Positions 1-5,089 of a stretch of DNA of 5,860 nucleotides are shown here, in pieces. How positions within the stretch are numbered: the first letter of the stretch is position 1; each line of letters starts with the position of its first letter. A program made the position numbers and the translations under genes. The notes below the pieces were generated by a model. That model saw only the letters and a list, made by a program, of their open reading frames with translations, searched no databases and was not told the origin of the DNA. Source of the stretch: Flaviramulus sp. GTDB taxonomy: Bacteria; Bacteroidota; Bacteroidia; Flavobacteriales; Flavobacteriaceae. The stretch covers positions 1 through 5,860 of the forward strand of contig JALRJA010000161.1 in NCBI GenBank assembly GCA_023255235.1. The letters run 5' to 3'.

Positions 1-2
1 CT

Positions 3-38
3 AATTTAGAAACCATAACATTTAGTGTACAGCAATAA
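3..38 (+). CDS. 25: C-terminal end of a gp25-like phage baseplate wedge protein (partial)
   Basis: Only the last 11 codons are inside the window: NLETITFSVQQ and a TAA stop at 36-38. The alternating hydrophobic strand resembles the final beta-strand of T4 gp25-like (lysozyme-like fold) baseplate proteins. The fragment is too short to identify alone. The call rests mainly on its position 8 bases upstream of a gp6-like start, because genes 25 and 6 are neighbours in this order in T4-like phages. What is seen is a short open frame ending just before another start; the family name is inference. Confidence 0.4.
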   Translation, partial: NLETITFSVQQ

Positions 39-46
39 TAATAAAG

Positions 47-163
47 ATGGCAATACAAACTACAAATAAAAACTTTAAGAATAAGGGAAAGGATATTAAG
101 TATCTAAATAAAGATTTTGCATCTTTTAGACAAACGTTTAATAATTTTAGTATCAAAAATTAA
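47..163 (+). pseudogene. 6: N-terminal fragment of a T4-like baseplate wedge protein gp6, cut off by a sequence junction
   Basis: ATG at 47 opens a 38-codon frame ending at TAA 161-163. Residues 14-29 include GKDIKYLNKDFASFRQ, the characteristic opening of gp6-like baseplate wedge proteins of marine T4-like myoviruses, where it is normally followed by a run leading to a YFPNTY-type motif. Here the resemblance fades after about residue 29-33 (around position 130-146) and the frame stops, whereas gp6 proteins are several hundred residues long. The gene is therefore broken by a join to unrelated DNA rather than naturally short. gp6 forms the wedge core of the contractile-tail baseplate. The adjacent gp25-like tail supports the assignment. 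The family call is from recall of conserved sequence and was not searched. Confidence 0.65.
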
Positions 164-226
164 TCTGCAATAATCTTTATCACCATCAGCAAGGATGTGA
201 ACCCAGTAATCAGCTTTTGTAGCCAT
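104..226 (-). CDS. Possible N-terminal fragment of an unidentified protein on the minus strand
   Basis: A 40-codon frame starts at ATG 224-226 and ends at TAG 104-106. Its first ~23 residues (MATKADYWVHILADGD and following) look like natural protein. The remainder runs antisense to the gp6-like fragment and is probably not genuine. An AGGA lies only 3 bases upstream of the ATG, too close for a good ribosome site. It could be the start of another phage gene brought in by the same rearrangement that cut gp6, with the break near 150-165. I do not recognise a family, and it may be chance coding. Confidence 0.25.
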   Translation of the reverse strand: MATKADYWVHILADGDKDYCRLIFDTKIIKRLSKRCKIFI

Positions 227-386
227 TATTCCTGAAGGCTTACTGATGTCTTATTTTGGTTTTGGTATGTATAGTGCTTTTATTGTAGGGAATCAAGGAG
301 GTGACTTTGGTCTTTTTCCATTCCATTTTATGTTATTTGCTGGTTTTGGTTATGTGTTTTTTAAATCGGTGACTTCTAAAGTATAG
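210..386 (+). pseudogene. C-terminal remnant of a membrane protein, possibly a membrane-bound family 2 glycosyltransferase
   Basis: This frame is open from 210 (after TAA 207-209) to TAG 384-386. The first ATG is at 246, giving only 46 residues, so no full gene exists here. From about 237 the translation reads GLLMSYFGFGMYSAFIVGN, then a polar turn, then GLFPFHFMLFAGFGYVFF, and ends with a short basic tail. That is two membrane-spanning segments rich in Gly, Phe and Tyr. The arrangement resembles the C-terminal membrane hairpin of flavobacterial membrane glycosyltransferases, but no catalytic domain is present, so this is only a resemblance. The upstream part is missing because the phage-like sequence joins here. 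It would be the end of a gene convergent with the PNP operon. Confidence 0.4.
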
Positions 387-717
387 CTATTCTGCACTGT
401 TTAGTTTTTGTAACTTGGTTGGGGCTTTTTTTAAAACAGCGTTCAAGTAATAGCTTGCATATTGAACAATGTTACAATCTTGAACATTAACATAGTGGTA
501 TTTTAATAGATAGCAGAATGAGTGATGAAATACTTTAGAGTGATGAGATTCCTCCTCGTTCCTCGTTCTTCTTTCGGAATGACAAATTAATTATTTTTGA
601 ATGATGAGATTTCTCCTCGTTCCTCGTTCGGAATGACAAATTAATTACTTTTTTAAAGTTTAAAATTTGAATGATTGTTGTTTAATAAATGAATTCAGAT
701 TTCAAGATTGTTTTAAT
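387..717. other. Intergenic stretch without genes, between the membrane-protein remnant and the PNP operon
   Basis: No convincing reading frame is present on either strand. The stretch is AT-rich. A weak inverted repeat AATGTT (468-473) / AACATT (483-488) with a 9-base loop lies within a small group of TTGAAC/GTTCAA words (441-446, 462-467, 480-485). It could take part in transcription termination between convergent genes but lacks a U-tract. The two-copy repeat at 541-647 is listed separately. Confidence 0.6.
541..647. repeat. Two tandem copies of a flavobacterial-type intergenic repeat
   Basis: Copy 1 spans 541-593 (53 bases) and copy 2 spans 602-647 (46 bases), separated by 8 bases. They share a TGATGAGATT-like start, the CTCCTCGTTCCTCGTTC core and a GGAATGACAAATTAATTA end. 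Copy 1 has 7 extra bases (TTCTTTC) before GGAATGAC, and there is one C/T difference near the start. ATTCC (548-552) and GGAAT (576-580) are inverted in copy 1, so the unit can fold; in copy 2 the left arm is mutated. Repeats of the form GAGATTCCTC...GGAATGACAAA are scattered between genes in many flavobacterial genomes, by recall and not searched. Confidence 0.75.
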
Positions 718-805
718 GCGTTAAGGATTGAGGCTTTGTTGGAGCTCTTACAATTTTTATAAAATTGTAAAGCGACTGCCGAAAGCCTGACCCTTGTGGT
801 AACGC
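718..805 (-). repeat. Structured dispersed repeat element of Bacteroidetes type, just downstream of the PNP gene
   Basis: The element is bounded by inverted GCGTTA (718-723) and TAACGC (800-805). At its centre is a perfect 10-bp stem, TTACAATTTT (748-757) and AAAATTGTAA (761-770), with a 3-base loop. Read on the minus strand it runs GCGTTACC, AAGGGTCAGGCTTTCGG, the hairpin, and CAATCCTTAACGC. This plan (GGGTC-GGGCT block, variable hairpin, CAATCCnTAACGC end) matches a dispersed intergenic element I recall from many flavobacterial genomes. No protein is encoded. It begins 6 bases beyond the PNP stop codon, so it would be transcribed as the 3' tail of the operon and could serve as a 3' stabiliser. 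There is no U-tract, so it is not a standard terminator. Confidence 0.6.
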
Positions 806-811
806 TAAAAT

Positions 812-1624
812 TTACAGCGTTTTTATTAATTCTTTGTATAGTTTTATAAGATTGGGTTCGGCTTTTTGGGCTTGGGCAATTATGTCGCTTATGTTTATGG
901 GTTGTAGGTTGTTTGGGTCGCATTCATCTGTTAAAACTGAAATGGCTGCTGCTTTTAGTTTTAAATGATTGGCAACAATAATTTCTGGAACGGTACTCAT
1001 GCCTACGGCATCGGCACCGAGTATTTTTAGCATACGGTATTCTGCTCTGGTTTCTAATTGTGGACCTACTACGCTGGCATAAACGCCTTGGTGGAGGTTT
1101 ATTTTGTTTGCTTGGGCTATTGTTTTTAGCTTGGTGTTAATTGCGGCATTGTATGGGCTGCTCATATCTGTAAAACGCTCTCCTAATTGTTCTACACCTT
1201 TGAATGCTAATGGTGAGCTTCCTTGAAGGTTAATGTGGTCTTCGAGAAGCATTAATTCGCCTTTTTTAAAGTTTAAATTAATAGCTCCGGCTGCGTTAGA
1301 TACTAAAAGTGTTGTGATGCCAAGTTTTTCCATAATTCGCACCGGAAAGGTAACGTCTTGTAGCGTGTAACCTTCGTATAAATGAAACCGCCCTTGCATG
1401 ACGATTAGGGTTTTGTTTTCAAGTTCGCCATAAATGAGTTTTCCTTTGTGAAACTCTACTGTTGCGGTTGGAAAGTTTGGTATGTGGTTATAGCTAACCT
1501 CTTTTAATATGTGAATTTCGTTAAGTATTTGACTTAGTCCGGTTCCTAAAATGATGCCAACTTGTGGTTTGTGAAAACCTTTATTTTTTAAATAGTTTAC
1601 GGTTTCTTCTATAATTTCAATCAT
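812..1624 (-). CDS. Purine nucleoside phosphorylase (trimeric PNP/MTAP family), possibly acting in arsenosugar synthesis
   Basis: This 270-residue protein has the normal length of trimeric NP-I phosphorylases, which split a purine nucleoside with phosphate into base and ribose-1-phosphate in the cytoplasm. Visible motifs are the phosphate loop GTGLS (27-31), GRFHLYEGY (78-86), SNAAGAIN (109-116), GPQLETRAEYR (187-197, with the base-contacting Glu191) and GADAVGMSTVPE (203-214). At the base-specificity site it reads LTDECD, putting Asp233 where human PNP has Asn243. Asp is found at this site in methylthioadenosine phosphorylase and favours 6-aminopurines. The start is ATG 1622-1624, which overlaps the stop of the upstream glycosyltransferase by 8 bases, implying translational coupling; no Shine-Dalgarno is seen. 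It is the last gene of the minus-strand operon. The family is certain; the substrate is uncertain, and general purine salvage remains possible. Confidence 0.95.
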   Translation of the reverse strand: MIEIIEETVNYLKNKGFHKPQVGIILGTGLSQILNEIHILKEVSYNHIPNFPTATVEFHKGKLIYGELENKTLIVMQGRFHLYEGYTLQDVTFPVRIMEKLGITTLLVSNAAGAINLNFKKGELMLLEDHINLQGSSPLAFKGVEQLGERFTDMSSPYNAAINTKLKTIAQANKINLHQGVYASVVGPQLETRAEYRMLKILGADAVGMSTVPEIIVANHLKLKAAAISVLTDECDPNNLQPINISDIIAQAQKAEPNLIKLYKELIKTL

Positions 1625-2246
1625 GTTTTTGCTTTATGGTTTCTTGTAATTTGGTATTAGATTGGTATAGTTTTGAAGTTACTAAATCTTGAAAGGTATC
1701 AATATCGTTTAGAGTATTTAATGTTGTAAATGCTATTTTTTTGTCTTTTAGCTCATTGATGGTATTTTCTAATAAATTGGGTTTGCTCCATGGTTTATTG
1801 TTAAATATAAAGGTAATCATTTTTGATAAACCAATAAGATAATACCCGCCATCTTGTGCTGGACCTAAAACAACAGTGTTGTTTTTTAAATGATTAAAAC
1901 TTTGTTGTAAATGACTTGTTGTAATATCTGGTAAATCGGTGCCTATTAATACAATATGTTTGTACCCGTCATGAAACCCTTTTTGGAATGCATTTTTCAT
2001 GCGTTCACCTAAATTTATGCCTTTTTGAGTATATTTTGGGGTGTTTTTCCATAGGGTTTCATCTATGGTTTCAGAAAAGTAAATATGCTTGTCTATAGGG
2101 CTGTTATTGGTTGCGTTTTCTGTAATTTTAACCAATGTTTTATAAATATATAAGGCATTTTTATTACCAATAGTTTTGGCTAATCTGGTTTTTACTTTTC
2201 CTAATGTTGCGTTTTTTACAAAAACAATTATAAGTGATTCACTCAT
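1617..2246 (-). CDS. TIGR04282-type (DUF2064) glycosyltransferase associated with arsenosugar biosynthesis
   Basis: This 209-residue cytoplasmic protein has a GT-A/nucleotidyltransferase-like Rossmann fold. An N-terminal strand (IIVFVKN) leads to VKTRLAK (18-24), a positively charged loop typical of nucleotide binding. LGERM (79-83), IGTDLPDI (101-108) with the metal-site Asp, QDGGYYLIGL (131-140) and DIDT (181-184) follow. These are hallmarks of the family NCBI labels as an arsenosugar biosynthesis glycosyltransferase because it co-occurs with ArsS. The biochemical reaction is not established to my knowledge; transfer of a sugar or nucleotide-activated group to an arsenoribose intermediate is inferred. 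The start lies 25 bases after the ArsS stop and the end overlaps the PNP start by 8 bases, so the three are very likely one transcript. No Shine-Dalgarno is visible, as expected for Bacteroidetes. Confidence 0.9.
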   Translation of the reverse strand: MSESLIIVFVKNATLGKVKTRLAKTIGNKNALYIYKTLVKITENATNNSPIDKHIYFSETIDETLWKNTPKYTQKGINLGERMKNAFQKGFHDGYKHIVLIGTDLPDITTSHLQQSFNHLKNNTVVLGPAQDGGYYLIGLSKMITFIFNNKPWSKPNLLENTINELKDKKIAFTTLNTLNDIDTFQDLVTSKLYQSNTKLQETIKQKHD

Positions 2247-2271
2247 GTGCGTTATCTTGCTTCATTTTTGA

Positions 2272-3327
2272 TTAGGTAACAACACCTTGACAACTGCTTC
2301 CTGCACCTGCGGTACAGCCATAACAATGTTGTGATATAGCAATGTGCCTATTTTCTAATAAAGCATCGTTATATTCTGAAATGTGTTTTACTTTACTGGT
2401 AACAGGCAAACCGAGCATTTGGTTAAAGTCGCAATCATATAAGTAACCGTTCCAACTAACAGAAAGTGTGTTAGTACACATTACATTGTTTACTGCTTCG
2501 GGGTTGTATGCTTCTACAAGGGAATACATATAATCTTCATAATTTTCTGAAGCTATTAGGTAATCTAAAAATCGGGAAATAGGTAGGTTTGTAATAGCAA
2601 AAAGGTTGTGAAATTGTATATTAAAATCATCATTTAAAGCCTTTTTAAAATCTTTTTCCATTGCCATCTGGTCTCCGGGTAAAAAGGCTCCAGAAGGATT
2701 GTAAACCAAATCAAGTTTTAAGTTGCTATTTGGCATTCCGTAGCCTATAGCATTTAACTCTTGAAGTGCTTTTATTGATTTATCAAAAACGCCATCGCCT
2801 CTTTGTTTATCGGTTTTGCCTTTAGTCCAATGTGGCATAGAGCTTACCACATGGATGTTAAACGCTTTAAAAAATAGAGGTAAATCATAATATTTTTTAT
2901 GTGCTTTTATAATGGTTAGGTTTGAGCGCACAATAAAATCTTTTATACCAGCTTTTGCGGCTTCTTCAACAAACCATTTAAAATTAGGGTTCATTTCTGG
3001 AGCTCCACCAGTTATATCAAGAGTGTGTGCACTGGTGCTTTTTATAACATCTAGGCATTGTTGCATTGTCTCACGGGTCATAATTTCTTTTCTATCTGGA
3101 CCAGCATCTACATGGCAATGTTTGCAAACTTGATTGCACATATAACCTACATTTATTTGTAGAATTTCAAGTTTTTTTGCCTTTAACGGAAATTTATTGG
3201 TTTCAGCAATTTTATCTTTGAATTTTGGTAAACTACCATTTTCAAAAATACTATTCGATAAAATTTCTAGTTGTTTATTACTGTTTGCTAAGTCGCTTTT
3301 ACGTTTATGTAAAGACTGTATAGTCAT
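2272..3327 (-). CDS. arsS: Arsenosugar biosynthesis radical SAM protein ArsS
   Basis: This 351-residue radical SAM enzyme belongs to a family reported to transfer the 5'-deoxyadenosyl group of SAM to dimethylated arsenic, giving the precursor of arsenosugars. The [4Fe-4S]/SAM motif is CNQVCKHC, with Cys64, Cys68 and Cys71. TGGAPE (106-111) is the SAM-contacting GGE-like motif. The C-terminal domain has Cys284, Cys299, Cys335, Cys338 and Cys346 in CTNT, YDCDFN and HCYGCTAGAGSSCQG contexts, which fits the C-terminal DUF3641 domain and a possible auxiliary cluster site. Some family members are selenoproteins, but all these positions are ordinary Cys codons here. The length is normal for the family and the ATG at 3325-3327 has no Shine-Dalgarno. 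It lies 68 bases downstream of the peroxidase-like gene and 25 bases upstream of the glycosyltransferase. The partner methyltransferase ArsM is not in the window. Confidence 0.95.
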   Translation of the reverse strand: MTIQSLHKRKSDLANSNKQLEILSNSIFENGSLPKFKDKIAETNKFPLKAKKLEILQINVGYMCNQVCKHCHVDAGPDRKEIMTRETMQQCLDVIKSTSAHTLDITGGAPEMNPNFKWFVEEAAKAGIKDFIVRSNLTIIKAHKKYYDLPLFFKAFNIHVVSSMPHWTKGKTDKQRGDGVFDKSIKALQELNAIGYGMPNSNLKLDLVYNPSGAFLPGDQMAMEKDFKKALNDDFNIQFHNLFAITNLPISRFLDYLIASENYEDYMYSLVEAYNPEAVNNVMCTNTLSVSWNGYLYDCDFNQMLGLPVTSKVKHISEYNDALLENRHIAISQHCYGCTAGAGSSCQGVVT

Positions 3328-3353
3328 ATTTTGCTAAAATTAATGAATAGAAA

Positions 3354-3390
3354 GTTGTAAAAAACTAAAAGTAGTTTTCTTGACTACAAC
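3354..3390 (-). terminator. Nested hairpin between the peroxidase-like gene and arsS: possible terminator or attenuator
   Basis: An inner perfect 7-bp stem AAAACTA (3361-3367) / TAGTTTT (3372-3378) with a 4-base loop sits inside an outer 6-bp stem GTTGTA (3354-3359) / TACAAC (3385-3390). It begins 5 bases past the stop of the peroxidase-like gene in the minus-strand sense. A T-rich run (TTTTTT) follows the inner stem on that strand. The stem is AT-rich and weak, so partial termination or an RNA processing site that sets the ratio of the two genes is more likely than a full stop. Confidence 0.4.
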
Positions 3391-3395
3391 GTGTT

Positions 3396-3731
3396 TTACA
3401 TGTCTAGTTTATTTACTTTATTCATCATTTGTACACCATGTACTAAAGATGCACCACCTCTAATGGCAGCAGCTACGTGAAGAGCTTCCATCATTTCTTC
3501 TTTAGTAATACCGCGTTGTAAACCATCTCCTGTATAAGCATCAATGCAATAAGGACACTGAATAGTGTGTGCCACTGCAAGGGCTATTAATGATTTTTCT
3601 CTGGCAGTTAGCGACCCTGCTTCAAATACTTTTGCGTAATATTCAAAGAATGCATCGCCTAGTTCCTGATTCCAGTCACTTATTTTACTAAATTTTTTTA
3701 AATCTGATGGGTCGTAATATGTTTTTTGCAT
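3396..3731 (-). CDS. Arsenosugar biosynthesis-associated peroxidase-like protein (carboxymuconolactone decarboxylase/AhpD fold)
   Basis: This 111-residue all-helical protein of the CMD/AhpD superfamily has the normal length for a single-domain member. The core is LTAREKSLIALAVAH (41-55), followed by the redox pair CPYC (Cys59, Cys62) and then a helix ending in GGASLVHGVQMM. In AhpD the CxxC is followed three residues later by a His; here that place is Tyr66 (CPYCIDAY), so full AhpD-type peroxidase chemistry is doubtful. A small CMD-like protein of this kind is regularly found next to arsS and is named for that association. A thiol-redox or arsenic-thiol handling role is plausible but unproven. 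The ATG at 3729-3731 is preceded by AT-rich sequence without a Shine-Dalgarno. It is the first gene of the arsenosugar cluster in transcription order, with 125 bases separating it from the acyl-CoA dehydrogenase gene. Confidence 0.9.
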   Translation of the reverse strand: MQKTYYDPSDLKKFSKISDWNQELGDAFFEYYAKVFEAGSLTAREKSLIALAVAHTIQCPYCIDAYTGDGLQRGITKEEMMEALHVAAAIRGGASLVHGVQMMNKVNKLDM

Positions 3732-3748
3732 AAAAATAATTTTTGTTT

Positions 3749-3756
3749 TAAAGATA
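3749..3756 (-). promoter_or_regulatory. Candidate -7 element for the arsenosugar cluster
   Basis: On the minus strand this reads TATCTTTA, one base off the Bacteroidetes TAnnTTTG consensus, 17 bases before the ATG of the peroxidase-like gene. No clear TTG -33 element sits at the expected distance, and the short leader is a weakness. The 125-base gap upstream of the gene makes a promoter here likely in general; this exact site is tentative. Confidence 0.25.
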
Positions 3757-3856
3757 AAAATCTATTTGAAATAAGTCGGGAAAGAATACAAAAACTTAAC
3801 AAAATTGATTCTGTAAAATGGAAATAAAATATATTTTTATAGTTATTACGGAATAT

Positions 3857-4999
3857 TTATGCTTTTAGTAGACTTCTAGAAATAACAATTTTTTGAATCT
3901 CTGAAGTGCCTTCATAAATTTGCGTAATTTTTGCATCACGCATTAACCGTTCAACATGATAGTCTTTTACAAAACCGTTGCCACCGTGAATTTGAACAGC
4001 TTCAATAGTGTGTTCCATGGCTACTTTTGAAGCATACAACTTTGCCATGGCACTAGATTTATCATAGGTATTGCCTTGGTCTTTGTCCCATGCAGCTTTC
4101 ATAACAAGCATTCTAGCTGCTTCAATATCGGTGTGCATATCGGCAAGTTTAAAAGCAATAGCTTGGTGGTTGCATATTTCTGTTCCAAAGGCTTTTCGTT
4201 GTTTAGAATAGTTAAGAGCCAGTTCATAAGCACCAGAGGCAATTCCTAAAGCTTGTGATGCAATACCAATGCGTCCACCAGACAATGTAGTCATTGCAAA
4301 CCTAAACCCCGAGCCATTAGCACCAATTCTATTTTCTTTAGGCACTTTTACATCATTAAATTGTAGAGTGTGTGTATCGCTTCCGCGAATGCCCAGTTTA
4401 TCTTCTTTTGGTCCAATGTGAAAGCCTTCAGCATTTTTTTCAACAATAAAAGCATTAATTCCATGCGACCCTTTGTCTTTATCGGTTTGAGCAATAACAA
4501 TATAAATGTCTGCACGACCGCCATTTGTTATCCAGTTTTTAGTACCGTTTAAAAGGTAATGGTCACCTTTATCAATGGCAGTTGTTTTTTGTGATGTGGC
4601 ATCACTTCCCGCCTCGGGTTCGCTTAAACAAAAAGCACCTACAAATTCTCCGGTTGCCAGTTTTTTTAAATATTTTTGTTTTTGTTCTTCGGTTCCATAG
4701 GCTTCTAAACCATAACAAACCAACGAATTATTTACAGAAACAATCACAGATGCCGATGCATCAATTTTTGATAACTCTTCCATTATAAGAACATAGGAAA
4801 TGGTATCCATACCACTACCACCATATTTTGGGTTAACCATTACACCCATAAAACCCAAATCGCCCATTTTTTTTACAAGTTCTTTAGGAAAGTATTGTTT
4901 ATCATCACGTTCAATAACCCCAGGAAGCAGTTCAGTTTGGGCAAAATGGCGAGCTGCATCGCGTATCATAATATGTTCTTCAGAAAGGCTAAAATTCAT
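3857..4999 (-). CDS. Acyl-CoA dehydrogenase (short-chain/butyryl-CoA type, FAD-dependent)
   Basis: This 380-residue soluble flavoenzyme oxidises acyl-CoA to trans-2-enoyl-CoA, passing electrons to ETF; it works in fatty-acid or branched-chain amino-acid breakdown. Numbered from the ATG at 4997-4999, it shows FCLSEPEAGSD (123-133), WITNGGRAD (156-164) contacting flavin and substrate, RKAFG (268-272), QIHGGNGFVKDYHVERLMRD (336-355) and YEGTSEIQ (362-369) with the catalytic Glu363. All are intact and the length is typical. An in-frame extension to 5041 adds 14 residues (MCIFCTKTLFKLRI) unlike the family and overlapping the likely promoter, so the inner ATG, which gives the family-typical MNFSLSEEH start, is chosen. 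The chain length of the substrate cannot be read from sequence. The gene is divergent from anmK and probably transcribed apart from the arsenosugar cluster. Confidence 0.96.
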   Translation of the reverse strand: MNFSLSEEHIMIRDAARHFAQTELLPGVIERDDKQYFPKELVKKMGDLGFMGVMVNPKYGGSGMDTISYVLIMEELSKIDASASVIVSVNNSLVCYGLEAYGTEEQKQKYLKKLATGEFVGAFCLSEPEAGSDATSQKTTAIDKGDHYLLNGTKNWITNGGRADIYIVIAQTDKDKGSHGINAFIVEKNAEGFHIGPKEDKLGIRGSDTHTLQFNDVKVPKENRIGANGSGFRFAMTTLSGGRIGIASQALGIASGAYELALNYSKQRKAFGTEICNHQAIAFKLADMHTDIEAARMLVMKAAWDKDQGNTYDKSSAMAKLYASKVAMEHTIEAVQIHGGNGFVKDYHVERLMRDAKITQIYEGTSEIQKIVISRSLLKA

Positions 5000-5038
5000 A
5001 ATTCGTAATTTAAATAATGTTTTGGTGCAAAATATACA

Positions 5039-5046
5039 CAAATATA
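5039..5046 (-). promoter_or_regulatory. Candidate -7 promoter element for the acyl-CoA dehydrogenase gene
   Basis: The minus strand reads TATATTTG, an exact match to the Bacteroidetes TAnnTTTG -7 element, 39 bases before the ATG at 4999. That would give a leader of roughly 30 bases. A good TTG -33 element is not seen at about 19 bases upstream, so the call is moderate. It sits in the 90-base divergent region shared with anmK. Confidence 0.4.
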
Positions 5047-5089
5047 GCTTTTTGACATTATTTTTTAATTAATATTGTTTTTTATTCTA

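Noticed and set aside
748..770. Perfect 10-bp hairpin as an intrinsic terminator of the PNP operon
   Set aside because: No T-run follows the stem on either strand; it is better explained as the core of the repeat element at 718-805.
702..923. 73-codon minus-strand frame across the repeat element and the 3' end of the PNP gene
   Set aside because: It overlaps the PNP gene out of frame, with low-complexity basic and polar composition; a shadow frame.
2912..3133. Plus-strand 73-codon frame inside arsS
   Set aside because: Antisense to the conserved radical SAM core, with no independent signals.
5000..5041. Upstream extension of the acyl-CoA dehydrogenase (14 extra residues from 5041)
   Set aside because: The extension is unlike family N-termini and covers the candidate -7 element; the ATG at 4999 gives the expected start and length.
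4370..5072. Three plus-strand frames antisense to the acyl-CoA dehydrogenase gene
   Set aside because: They are mirror frames of a strongly conserved gene with no ribosome sites or recognisable domains.
5052..5080. TTGACA (5052-5057) with TATTGTTT (5073-5080) as a promoter for anmK
   Set aside because: The second element misses TAnnTTTG at two positions and would leave a leader of only a few bases before the ATG at 5090.
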